37,149 nucleotides of DNA from the NCBI GenBank assembly GCA_022827425.1, contig JAJDSZ010000073.1:1-37149 (forward strand), given 5' to 3'. This document shows, piece by piece, positions 7,413-15,121 of this stretch. This DNA is from Pseudomonadales bacterium. GTDB lineage: Bacteria; Pseudomonadota; Gammaproteobacteria; Pseudomonadales; Pseudohongiellaceae. A program made the translations under genes and the position numbers. How positions within the stretch are numbered: position 1 is the first letter of the stretch; every line of letters begins with the position of its first letter. Below the pieces are notes generated by a model that was given only the letters and a program-made list of their open reading frames with translations, had not been told where the DNA came from and did no database searches.

Positions 7413-7796
7413 TCAAGGCTGAACGATGTGAATCTGGTCCATTCCATTATCAGGATCCAAAGCCTCTTCCCCCGCTGGGAAGCCCTGTTCCGCCAGAATA
7501 TACGCAATCACATCGGTGTACTCCTGAAACATCAGGGAACCGGGATTGTCCGCCGGCATGGTGCCCATGACGGACTCCCACAACCACAGCAGGGGCTGGT
7601 TGTTCCAGGAACGCAGGGTATCGCGGTAGAAACGCTGATCGTGGCAGGTTCGGCAGACGCTGTCGTAAACCGGCTTGCCGGCGTCGGCCTGGGCCTGGGT
7701 GAACACGCCGTCCTTGACGGTTTTCTGCTGCGCCAGCGACCATTGCGCGCCAAGCAGACACAACACCAGCATCCCAAACCCAAGCATCGTCTTCAT
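7413..7796 (-). CDS. Small secreted monoheme cytochrome c
   Basis: The protein has 127 residues. A signal peptide, MKTMLGFGMLVLCLLGAQWS, ends near residue 22 (SLA-QQ). The haem attachment site is CRTCH at 48-52, with His52 as the proximal ligand. Met80 in GTMPADNPG is a plausible distal ligand, and DVIAYILAEQGFP is the usual C-terminal helix of class I c-type cytochromes. It should act in the periplasm as an electron carrier or as a subunit of a dehydrogenase. The start at 7796 is chosen because GGAGG lies six bases upstream and the signal peptide begins there; the longer frame upstream is arginine-rich and lacks family likeness. It is convergent with the racemase gene and divergent from pilA. 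No dehydrogenase partner is adjacent, so its partner is unknown. Confidence 0.9.
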   Translation of the reverse strand: MKTMLGFGMLVLCLLGAQWSLAQQKTVKDGVFTQAQADAGKPVYDSVCRTCHDQRFYRDTLRSWNNQPLLWLWESVMGTMPADNPGSLMFQEYTDVIAYILAEQGFPAGEEALDPDNGMDQIHIVQP

Positions 7797-8002
7797 TGCA
7801 AGCCTCCACTTCGGGCGCCCGGCCCCTGTCAGTAAACCCACGCCAGCGGCTGTCCAGACAGTCTCGAACCTTACCCCACAAGCCCCCCGGCTTGCAAGCT
7901 GCCGGCGCTGGCGCCTCCGGCGAAAAAATCTCTTCCGATTCTTTCTCTTTCCCCCGGGAAGTTTCCTAGGCTTTGGGTCCATTTCAATCGGAGGCCCGAA
8001 CC

Positions 8003-8419
8003 ATGCGACATTCACAGCAAGGCTTTACCCTGATCGAACTGATGATCGTGGTGGCTATCATCGGCATTCTGGCGTCGGTGGCGCTGCCGGCCTATCGCAA
8101 CTACACCGACCGCGCCGAGTTCTCGGAGCTCGTGCTCGCGGTGACACCGCTCAAGACCGCGGTGGAGCTGGCCATCCAGACCCGGGGGCCAGGCACGCTG
8201 GAAGCCCTTGACGGCGGCGCCCTGGGTATTCCCGCCAATGTCGCCGCCAGCGCCTCGGTTCACGGCGCCAGCGTCAGCGATGGCGTCATCACCATGACCT
8301 GGCGCCAGGAAACGGGCTCGAATCTCACCGGCGTAACCTACACCCTGACTCCTGATGGCATTACCGCGCCGGTGAACTGGACCGAAGGCGGCACCTGCCT
8401 GAGCAACGGCCTGTGCTAG
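8003..8419 (+). CDS. pilA: Type IV major pilin
   Basis: This type IVa prepilin has 138 residues. It has a six-residue leader before the prepilin peptidase site, Gly7-Phe8 in [10 protein letters not shown]. Glu12 is the conserved +5 glutamate, and the hydrophobic helix [20 protein letters not shown] follows. The C terminus has Cys132 and Cys138, a very short disulfide loop. The mature pilin of about 131 residues is at the small end of the family. The ATG at 8003 is preceded by GGAGG at 7990-7994, eight bases away. It overlaps the pilB start by seven bases, so pilin and assembly ATPase share a transcript. In many relatives pilA instead stands alone or divergent. I found no convincing sigma-54 promoter in 7797-8002. 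Confidence 0.93.
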   Translation: MRHSQQGFTLIELMIVVAIIGILASVALPAYRNYTDRAEFSELVLAVTPLKTAVELAIQTRGPGTLEALDGGALGIPANVAASASVHGASVSDGVITMTWRQETGSNLTGVTYTLTPDGITAPVNWTEGGTCLSNGLC

Positions 8420-10005
8420 GCGCCGCCGCGGCATCCGCGGGGAAGGAAACGAGCCAGGCGCCGGTGGCGATGGCCGCCGGCCTTGGCGCGCCCCTGCTTG
8501 ACCTCGACGCCCTGGATCCCCACCAGATCGAGCGCGGCCTTATCGACCGCAGGCTGACCCGGCAATACCAGGCGCTGCCCCTGCTGCGGCAGGGCGGCAA
8601 GCTGTTGCTCGCCCTGGCGGAGCCGGCCGCCATGGCCGCTGTCGATGAAATACGCTTCCATACCGGACTGCCGGTGCAGCCGGTGGTGGTGGAAGCCGCC
8701 AAGCTAAACCGGGCGCTGCAATTGCGGGACCGGGGCGAAAGCCTGCTGGACGAGGCAGGCCTGGAAGAGTTGCAAAGCGATGCCCCGCCTGGGGCGGAAC
8801 CGGGCGCCGAGGCCGCCAATGTCGATGAAACGCCCATTGTGCGGCTGGTCAACCGGCTGCTGCTGGACGCCCTGCAGGCCGGCGCCTCGGATATTCATTT
8901 CGAGCCTTTCGAGACCAGTTGCCGGGTCCGCTTCCGCATCGACGGCATTCTCCATGAAATCACCCGCCCGCCGGTGCATATCGCCCGCCGCATCGCGTCA
9001 AGACTCAAGATCATGGCGCAGATGGACATTTCCGAGCGGCGCCTGCCCCAGGACGGCCGCATCCGCCTGCCGGCGGCGGATGGCGGCGGAGTCGATTTCC
9101 GTGTCAATACCCTGCCCACCCTGTGGGGGGAAAAGCTCGTGCTGCGGATTCTCGACGGCGGCGGAGCGCAAATGGACATCGACTCTCTTGGTCTGAGCGA
9201 GGCCCAACGCGAGCATTTCGAATCGGCCCTTGCGGCGAGCCAGGGAATGATCCTCGTCACCGGCCCCACGGGAAGCGGCAAGACCGTAACGCTCTACGCG
9301 GGCCTGCGCCTGCTCAATACGCCGGAGCGAAACATCGCCACGGCGGAAGACCCGGTGGAAATCAATCTCGAGGGCGTGAACCAGGTCGCCGTCAACAACC
9401 GCATCGGTCTGGATTTCGCAGCCTGCCTGCGGGCCTTTCTGCGACAGGACCCGGATGTGCTCATGGTGGGGGAAATCCGCGATCTGGAAACCGCCGCCAT
9501 CGCCGTCAAGGCCGCCCAGACCGGCCATCTCGTGCTTTCCACCCTGCATACCAATAGCGCCGGGGAAACCCTGACCCGGCTCAGGAACATGGGAATTGCC
9601 CCATTCAATCTGGCGACCTCGGCGCGGCTCATCATTGCACAGCGGCTGGCGCGCAAACTCTGCGGCCATTGCCGCCAGCCCCTGCGCCTGCCCAGGGATG
9701 TCCTGCTCCGGGCGGGATTTCTCGAAACCGAAATCGACAGCCTGCAACTTCATGGCGCCCGGGGCTGCGAACATTGCAAGAGCGGCTACCGGGGCCGGGT
9801 CGGCATTTACGAGATGCTGCCGGTGGGCAACGAACTGGCCAAGGTCATCATGGGCGACGGCAATGCCCTGGATATCGCCGCCCGGGCCGAAGCCGAGGGC
9901 CATGAGGATCTGCGGCGGGCGGGGCTGGCAAAAGCCGCCGCCGGCCTCACCAGCCTGGACGAAGTCAATCGGGTGACCTGGACCCCGGGAGCCGGGCGGC
10001 AATGA
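8413..10005 (+). CDS. pilB: Type IV pilus extension ATPase
   Basis: This cytoplasmic hexameric ATPase powers pilus extension. It has Walker A GPTGSGKT at 284-291, an Asp-box region near 305-315 (ATAEDPVE), Walker [11 protein letters not shown] at 348-357, a His-box region around [19 protein letters not shown], and a zinc-binding tetracysteine set, Cys417/420 and Cys452/455. The start is GTG 8413, inside the last codons of pilA. The same frame has a stop at 8353 and no ATG between, so the protein cannot extend far upstream. With 530 residues it lacks roughly the first 35-45 residues of typical PilB, part of the N-terminal N1 subdomain, although LLDLDALDP near residue 28 is retained. Either this is a genuinely short PilB or the upstream sequence carries a frame error. 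It overlaps pilC by ATGA. Confidence 0.93.
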   Translation: MLGAAAASAGKETSQAPVAMAAGLGAPLLDLDALDPHQIERGLIDRRLTRQYQALPLLRQGGKLLLALAEPAAMAAVDEIRFHTGLPVQPVVVEAAKLNRALQLRDRGESLLDEAGLEELQSDAPPGAEPGAEAANVDETPIVRLVNRLLLDALQAGASDIHFEPFETSCRVRFRIDGILHEITRPPVHIARRIASRLKIMAQMDISERRLPQDGRIRLPAADGGGVDFRVNTLPTLWGEKLVLRILDGGGAQMDIDSLGLSEAQREHFESALAASQGMILVTGPTGSGKTVTLYAGLRLLNTPERNIATAEDPVEINLEGVNQVAVNNRIGLDFAACLRAFLRQDPDVLMVGEIRDLETAAIAVKAAQTGHLVLSTLHTNSAGETLTRLRNMGIAPFNLATSARLIIAQRLARKLCGHCRQPLRLPRDVLLRAGFLETEIDSLQLHGARGCEHCKSGYRGRVGIYEMLPVGNELAKVIMGDGNALDIAARAEAEGHEDLRRAGLAKAAAGLTSLDEVNRVTWTPGAGRQ

Positions 10006-11207
10006 AGACAAACGTGGACTTCATCTGGCGGGGATCCGACCGCCAGGGCAAGCCCGCCGAGGGCGAAATCAGCGAAGCCAGCCTCGCCCTGGCCAGGGCG
10101 AGGCTGCGGCGGCAGGGAATCCGACCGCAAACCGTGCGGCGCAAGCCAAAACCCCTGTTCAGCGGCCGCCAGCGGATCCGCCCCGGCGACATTGCGATTT
10201 TCACCCGGCAATTGGCGACCATGGTCAGATCGGCGATTCCCCTGGTGCAATCGCTCAATGTCATGGCCGGCAGCACCGGCAATGCCGCCATGGGAGAAAT
10301 GATCCGCAAGCTGCGGGACGATGTGGCCGGCGGCCATGGCCTGGCCGACAGCCTGGCCCGGCGTCCGGAACAGTTCGATTCGCTCTATTGCAGCCTGGTG
10401 GCCGCGGGAGAAAGCTCGGGCACCCTGGAAACCATGCTCGACCGGCTCGCCGGCTATCGGGAAAAATCAGAGAAACTCAAGGCGAAGATTCGCAAGGCGT
10501 TGACCTATCCCATGGCGGTGGTTGTTGTCGCCATAGTGGTGACGGGACTGCTGCTGACCCGGGTCGTCCCCACCTTCGCCGAAACCTTTGCCGGCTTCGA
10601 CGCTGAACTCCCCGGCTTCACGCTTTTCGTGCTGGGGCTTTCGGATCTGGCGCTGGCCCACTGGCATACCGCGGGCGCCATGGCAATGCTTGCCGCGGGA
10701 TTGCTGGTCTACCTGCCGCGCCGTTCGCCAGGGCTTGCCGCCTTGCGCCAACGGGCGCTGCTGCGCCTGCCGGTTTTCGGCCCCCTGCTGCGCAATGCCG
10801 CCATTGCCCGCGTCGCCCGGACCCTGGCCACGCTGTTTCGCGCCGGCGCGCCGCTCACCGAGGCGCTGGAATCCGTCGCCGAGGCGGCGGGCAATGTGGT
10901 CTACGCAGATGCCGTGCGGGCCATTGGCGAGGAAGTCCGCAATGGCCAGTCCCTGGCCGGGGCGATTCGCGGGGCGCGCCTGTTCCCGCCCATGCTCGAG
11001 CAGCTCGTGGGCATCGGCGAGGAGTCCGGCGCCCTCGATGACATGCTCGACCGCTGCGCCATTTTCTTCGAGGAAGACGTGGAATCCCGCGTGGACCGCT
11101 TAACGGCCCTGCTTGAGCCCTTTATAATGGCGCTGCTTGGCCTCCTTGTTGGCGGGCTGATGGTTGCCATGTACCTGCCAATTTTCCGGCTCGGCTCGGT
11201 CCTTTGA
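10002..11207 (+). CDS. pilC: Type IV pilus inner-membrane platform protein
   Basis: The protein has 401 residues, the normal PilC/GspF length. It has two homologous T2SSF domains: one around residues 65-190 (FTRQLATMVRSAIPLVQSLN) and a second around 270-395 (RVARTLATLFRAGAPLTEAL). Three hydrophobic segments are visible, near 170-195, 205-235 and at the C terminus (FIMALLGLLVGGLMVAMYLP). It forms the inner-membrane platform that couples PilB to pilin assembly. Its ATG overlaps the pilB stop (ATGA), and pilD follows after 13 bases. Nothing is unusual in the sequence. Confidence 0.95.
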   Translation: MKTNVDFIWRGSDRQGKPAEGEISEASLALARARLRRQGIRPQTVRRKPKPLFSGRQRIRPGDIAIFTRQLATMVRSAIPLVQSLNVMAGSTGNAAMGEMIRKLRDDVAGGHGLADSLARRPEQFDSLYCSLVAAGESSGTLETMLDRLAGYREKSEKLKAKIRKALTYPMAVVVVAIVVTGLLLTRVVPTFAETFAGFDAELPGFTLFVLGLSDLALAHWHTAGAMAMLAAGLLVYLPRRSPGLAALRQRALLRLPVFGPLLRNAAIARVARTLATLFRAGAPLTEALESVAEAAGNVVYADAVRAIGEEVRNGQSLAGAIRGARLFPPMLEQLVGIGEESGALDDMLDRCAIFFEEDVESRVDRLTALLEPFIMALLGLLVGGLMVAMYLPIFRLGSVL

Positions 11208-11220
11208 CTCTTGGCGGCCC

Positions 11221-12096
11221 ATGACCTTGCAGCAGTTTCTCAGCGCTTCGCCCAGCCAGGCTTTTGTCGTGTTCCTGCTGTTCGGCTTGCTGGCCGGAAG
11301 CTTTCTCAATGTGGTGGTCTATCGGCTGCCCATCATGCTCAACCGGCAGTGGCAGATCGAGACGCGGCATTACCTGGGGCTGCTGCGCGATCCACACGAC
11401 GCCGCCGGCAAGCCTTTCAACCTGCTGCGGCCGGCCTCGCATTGCCCACACTGCCAGTACCGGCTCAAGCCCTGGCAACTCATTCCGGTTTTCAGCTACC
11501 TGCTGCTGCGGGGCAAGTGCGCGAACTGCAAGGGTGTGATTCCCCTGCGCTATCCCCTGGTGGAATTGCTTTGCGGGGCGCTGGCCGGCCTGCTGGCGCT
11601 GTGGCACGGGGCCGGCTGGCTCAGCCTGGCGCTGACCGGGTTCAGCTATGCGCTGCTGGCCCTGGCGCTGATCGACTACGAAAACCAGTTGCTGCCGGAC
11701 ATACTGACCCTGCCCCTGCTCTGGCTCGGATTATTGATCCATGCCCTGTTTCCCGAGCTGCTGGAAACCAGCGCCACCGACGCCATCATCGGCGCCGCCG
11801 CCGGATATCTGCTGCTTGGCGGATTTCATTACGCCTACCATCTGCTCACCGGCAAGGAGGGCATGGCCCAGGGCGACTTCAAACTGCTTGCCGCCATCTG
11901 CGCCTGGCTGGGCTGGACCGCGCTGCCTTTCATCGTGCTGGTTTCCTCGATCACCGGTGCGATCTGGGGCATGGCGCTGGTGCTGATCCGGGGCCGCTCC
12001 TGGTCCCAGCCCCTGCCATTCGGTCCCTTTCTGGCGGCCGCGGGCTTTCTGGTAATGCTCGCGGGACCTGACCGCCTGGCGGGCCTGCTCAGCTGA
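11221..12096 (+). CDS. pilD: Prepilin peptidase and N-methyltransferase
   Basis: The protein has 291 residues, the usual PilD length, and is a polytopic membrane aspartyl protease that removes the prepilin leader and methylates the new N terminus. The methyltransferase-type N-terminal domain carries two zinc CxxC pairs, Cys75/78 (CPHC) and Cys100/103 (CANC). Catalytic aspartates are Asp152 in LIDYENQLLPD and Asp219 in GMAQGDFKLL. The second motif reads AQGD, where the family motif is GxGD, so the first glycine is an alanine. The ATG at 11221 is chosen because family homology begins at MTLQQFL; upstream frame sequence overlaps pilC. Its substrate is presumably the pilin encoded four genes upstream and any other type IV pilin-like proteins. 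Confidence 0.95.
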   Translation: MTLQQFLSASPSQAFVVFLLFGLLAGSFLNVVVYRLPIMLNRQWQIETRHYLGLLRDPHDAAGKPFNLLRPASHCPHCQYRLKPWQLIPVFSYLLLRGKCANCKGVIPLRYPLVELLCGALAGLLALWHGAGWLSLALTGFSYALLALALIDYENQLLPDILTLPLLWLGLLIHALFPELLETSATDAIIGAAAGYLLLGGFHYAYHLLTGKEGMAQGDFKLLAAICAWLGWTALPFIVLVSSITGAIWGMALVLIRGRSWSQPLPFGPFLAAAGFLVMLAGPDRLAGLLS

Positions 12097-12108
12097 GCGC
12101 ATCCGGGG

Positions 12109-12714
12109 ATGGCTTTCACGGTAGGACTCACCGGCGGCATCGGCAGCGGCAAAAGCACTATGGCGCGGATTTTCGCGCGGCTTGGCGTCGATGTGTTCGA
12201 TGCCGATGCGGCGGCCCGGGAAGTCGTCGAGCCGCCGAGCACGGCGCTGGATGCGATCCGGGAGCGCCATGGGCCGGAAATCCTCACCGCCTCGGGCCTG
12301 CTCGACCGGCCCCGGCTGCGGCGCCTGGTCTTTGACGACAGCGTCGAGCGCAAATGGCTGGAAGACTTGCTGCATCCGCTCATTGGCGAGCGCCTTCGGC
12401 GGCAAATCGCCGGTTCGCGATCCGCCTACTGCATGCTGGTTTCGCCCCTGCTGCTGGAAACCAGCCAGCGGCGACTTGTTGATCGGGTGCTGGTGGTGGA
12501 TGTCTCCCGAAACACCCAGTTGCAGCGCAGCCTGTTGCGCGACGGCGGCGATCGCGCCAGCATCGAGGCGATCATCGATGCCCAGATGCGCCGCGACCAG
12601 CGCCTCGCCGCCGCCGATGACATCATCGACAACGAAGCCGAAGAGGACACCCTGCCCGCCCGGGTGGAAAGCCTGCACCGGCGCTATCTGAAGCTGGCGA
12701 AATCCAATGAGTGA
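12109..12714 (+). CDS. coaE: Dephospho-CoA kinase
   Basis: CoaE is a 201-residue protein that phosphorylates the 3'-OH of dephospho-CoA with ATP, the last step of coenzyme A synthesis. The P-loop is [12 protein letters not shown] at residues 6-17. [13 protein letters not shown] follows at the expected place, with the DAD motif used in substrate and metal binding. RLVFDD and LLHPLI are also conserved family segments. It lies 12 bases after pilD and overlaps yacG by eight bases. The pilD-coaE-yacG order is conserved in many gammaproteobacteria. It probably shares the pil transcript, although the essential gene may have its own promoter inside pilD that I cannot locate. Confidence 0.96.
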   Translation: MAFTVGLTGGIGSGKSTMARIFARLGVDVFDADAAAREVVEPPSTALDAIRERHGPEILTASGLLDRPRLRRLVFDDSVERKWLEDLLHPLIGERLRRQIAGSRSAYCMLVSPLLLETSQRRLVDRVLVVDVSRNTQLQRSLLRDGGDRASIEAIIDAQMRRDQRLAAADDIIDNEAEEDTLPARVESLHRRYLKLAKSNE

Positions 12715-12904
12715 AGAACCGGATTCCATTGCCTGCCCGCACTGCGGCAAAAACGTCCCCTGGACCCGGGCAAGCCGGTACCGTCCTTTCTGCAGCGAGC
12801 GCTGCCAGCTTGTCGATCTGGGCGAATGGGCCGCGGAGAATTACCGCGTTCCCGGCGAAGCCGGCCCTTCGCCGGAAAAACCCGATTCCGAATCCCTGCA
12901 ATAG
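12707..12904 (+). CDS. yacG: DNA gyrase inhibitor / zinc-binding protein YacG
   Basis: The protein has 65 residues and the YacG zinc ribbon: CPHCGKNV at 10-17 and [15 protein letters not shown] at 28-42, giving the four ligands Cys10, Cys13, Cys29 and Cys33. In E. coli YacG binds GyrB and inhibits DNA gyrase. Length and motifs match the family, and the last 20 residues are the usual disordered acidic tail. It overlaps coaE by eight bases and ends two bases from the convergent Nudix fusion gene, leaving no room for a terminator outside coding sequence. Confidence 0.95.
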   Translation: MSEEPDSIACPHCGKNVPWTRASRYRPFCSERCQLVDLGEWAAENYRVPGEAGPSPEKPDSESLQ

Positions 12905-12906
12905 CG

Positions 12907-13851
12907 TTAATCGCAGAAATTCCGTACTCCCGCCAGACCGAAAGCACCGTGGCTTCTGGCAAGCATGGCCTGGGATGGGTGCAGGCCGCCCAAGGCGAGT
13001 ACCGGCAGGCTGACCTGGTCGGCCAGATGGCGAAATCCCCGCCAGCCGAGCAAATCCGCTGCCGTGTGTTTGCCGGTGGCCGCCACTGGCGAAAGCAGGG
13101 CGAAATCCACACCCAGCGCTTCCGCCCGGCACAGTTCCGCCAGGGAATGACAGGAAGCGCTGAACCATTGCCCGGCAGGAACCGGGCGCGCCTTCAGTTG
13201 CGCCAGTATCCGGCTGGAAGCATGGAAGCCGCAGCCGCCCCGCGCCGGGTCGTAATACTCAGGCGGATTATTGAACAGCAGTTGCGTGGCGCTTCCGGCG
13301 GCCAGGTCCAACGCCGCCTCGAACCAGCGCCGGTATTGTCCTGGCGGCAACTGGGGCTGGCGCAGTTGAATCAGTTCCCGGCCGCTTTCGATCTGCCTGC
13401 GCAGCAGTGCGAGAAAGTCCTCTTCGTCGGGCATTTGCGGCGTAATCGACAAGGCGGGGGGCAATTGCAGCAACCGCACGATCGGGGCGTTGGCAGCGGG
13501 AAAGTCGGCCTCGCGCAGGTCGTGCCGCTCCCGCCAGGCGATCTGCTGGCCTTCGCTGCCATGGGCCTCGCCGGACCAGCGGCTTACCAGATGCACATCA
13601 AGCAGGACGTGCTTGTCGCTGTAACGATGTTCCACCCGGCACAGGGGATGGCTGGCGAGCAGCCTGAGCCCGGTTTCTTCATGCAATTCCCGGTGCAGGG
13701 CCTGCAGGGGCGGCTCTCCCGCTTCTCGCTTGCCGCCGGGAAACTCCCACAGCCCGCCCTGGTGGCTGTCCTTCCTGCGCAGGGCGACCAGGGTCTGGTC
13801 CCGGTGATTGCGAACCACCGCCACCATGACATGAACCGGGGCGCCATTCAT
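12907..13851 (-). CDS. Nudix hydrolase fused to a thiamine-phosphate-synthase-like domain
   Basis: This 314-residue protein has two domains. Residues 1-130 are a MutT-type Nudix hydrolase with a complete Nudix box, GGKREAGEPPLQALHRELHE, followed by ETGL. Related MutT proteins hydrolyse 8-oxo-dGTP to keep oxidised guanine out of DNA. Residues from about 150 to the end read as a degenerate ThiE/TenI TIM barrel (HSLAELCRAEALGVDFALLS, then LPVLALGGLHPSQAM). This fusion is a known family in pseudomonads and relatives, but the role of the second domain is not established. The ATG at 13851 is preferred over a TTG two codons upstream. It lies 46 bases after argJ on the same strand and is probably the last gene of the lpxC-secA-argJ run. 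Confidence 0.9.
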   Translation of the reverse strand: MNGAPVHVMVAVVRNHRDQTLVALRRKDSHQGGLWEFPGGKREAGEPPLQALHRELHEETGLRLLASHPLCRVEHRYSDKHVLLDVHLVSRWSGEAHGSEGQQIAWRERHDLREADFPAANAPIVRLLQLPPALSITPQMPDEEDFLALLRRQIESGRELIQLRQPQLPPGQYRRWFEAALDLAAGSATQLLFNNPPEYYDPARGGCGFHASSRILAQLKARPVPAGQWFSASCHSLAELCRAEALGVDFALLSPVAATGKHTAADLLGWRGFRHLADQVSLPVLALGGLHPSQAMLARSHGAFGLAGVRNFCD

Positions 13852-13897
13852 TGTCAATTCAGGTGATCTGTAGCGAGATAAAAAGCCGCTTTCGGGT

Positions 13898-15121
13898 TCA
13901 CGTGCGGTAGTCCGCGTTGATTCGCACGTATTCGTGGCTCAGGTCTGAGGTCCACACGGTTTCCTCGCAGTCGCCACGGCCGAGGCGGATGTCGATTTCG
14001 ATGTCGGTTCCGGCCATGGCAGCGAGTCCGGCTTCTTCCGAGTAGTTCTCGTGCGGCTCGCCGCCGGCTATAACGGGCACGCCGCCGAGGAGGATGCGCA
14101 GGCGTCCGAGATCGAGGTTCTCCACGCCGGCCCGGCCCACCGCGGCCAGAATCCGCCCCCAGTTCGGGTCCGATGCGAAGCAGGCGGTTTTCACCAGGGG
14201 CGACTCCGCCACGGCATAGGCCACTTGCAGGCATTCGCCGCTGTTCCCGCCTTCGCTGACCCGCACGGTGATGAATTTGCCGGCACCCTCGGCATCGCGG
14301 ATGATGGCCTGGGCCAGATGCCGGAAAACCTGCCCCAATGCTTCGCGGAAACGGTTCCAGTTGACGCTGTCGCTTTCCATAGGCGTCGGGCCGGCGCCGG
14401 TGGCGCAGAATACGCAGGCGTCATTGGTGGAAGTGTCGCCGTCCACGGTGATGCGGTTGAAGCTGTGTTCAACCTGCTCGCGCAGCAGCGCATCCACCTG
14501 GTCGCGGCTCAGTTTCGCGTCAGTGAAGACGAAGGCGAGCATGGTGGCCAAGTCTGGGCGAATCATTCCCGCGCCCTTGGCAAAGCCTGCTATGCGCAGG
14601 CTTTTGCCGTTGACATCCAGTTCTGCCCAGGCGGATTTGGCTTTGGTGTCGGTGGTCAGAATGCCTCTTGCGGCATCGGGCCAGGACTCTGCGTCGAGCC
14701 GGGCCAGCAGTTGCGGCATGGCCTTGCCGATACTGTCCACCGGCAAGGCTTCACCGATGACGCCAGTGGAAAAGGGCAGCACCTGTTCCAGGGAAATGCC
14801 GCGGTGCTGCGCCAGGGCGCGGCAACAGGCAAGCGCCGCCCCGCGCCCGGCGCCGCCGGTTCCGGCATTGGCATTGCCGGCATTGATGAGCAGATAGCGC
14901 GGGCTGGCAATGTCTAGATGGCGGCGGGCGATTTCCACCGGGGCGGCGCAAAATGCGTTTCGGGTGAACACCGCGCAGGTCTCGCTGCCCTCGGCGAGTT
15001 CCACGGCAACCAGATCCAGCCGGTCGGGGTGGCGGATACCTGCCCGAACCCCCGCCAGTCTCACACCCGGAATGGCCGGGATAGGCCCCGGCTGCAGGCC
15101 GGGGTCAGCGGATGCGGCCAC
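13898..15121 (-). CDS. argJ: Bifunctional glutamate N-acetyltransferase / amino-acid acetyltransferase
   Basis: ArgJ has 407 residues. It transfers acetyl from N-acetylornithine to glutamate in the cyclic arginine pathway, and some versions also use acetyl-CoA. The autoproteolytic site is in [14 protein letters not shown] at 182-195, where Thr193 becomes the N-terminal nucleophile of the beta chain. The usual form is APNMATML, so RPDL is a mild variant, but Ala-Thr is intact. [10 protein letters not shown] and the C-terminal [12 protein letters not shown] are typical. The start is GTG 15121, overlapping the end of secA by 17 bases. Homology to ArgJ begins soon after ([12 protein letters not shown]), so the length is right. 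It is probably co-transcribed with secA. Whether it is mono- or bifunctional cannot be read from this sequence. Confidence 0.94.
   Translation of the reverse strand: MAASADPGLQPGPIPAIPGVRLAGVRAGIRHPDRLDLVAVELAEGSETCAVFTRNAFCAAPVEIARRHLDIASPRYLLINAGNANAGTGGAGRGAALACCRALAQHRGISLEQVLPFSTGVIGEALPVDSIGKAMPQLLARLDAESWPDAARGILTTDTKAKSAWAELDVNGKSLRIAGFAKGAGMIRPDLATMLAFVFTDAKLSRDQVDALLREQVEHSFNRITVDGDTSTNDACVFCATGAGPTPMESDSVNWNRFREALGQVFRHLAQAIIRDAEGAGKFITVRVSEGGNSGECLQVAYAVAESPLVKTACFASDPNWGRILAAVGRAGVENLDLGRLRILLGGVPVIAGGEPHENYSEEAGLAAMAGTDIEIDIRLGRGDCEETVWTSDLSHEYVRINADYRT

Noticed and set aside
7880..7925. Palindrome GCTTGCAAGC and GC-rich hairpin before pilA as a terminator or sigma-54 site
   Set aside because: No run of T follows on either strand in the right place, and no TGGC-N-TTGC spacing fits a sigma-54 promoter.
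7797..8015. N-terminal extension of the cytochrome c gene
   Set aside because: The extension is arginine-rich and would bury the signal peptide; GGAGG precedes the internal ATG at 7796.
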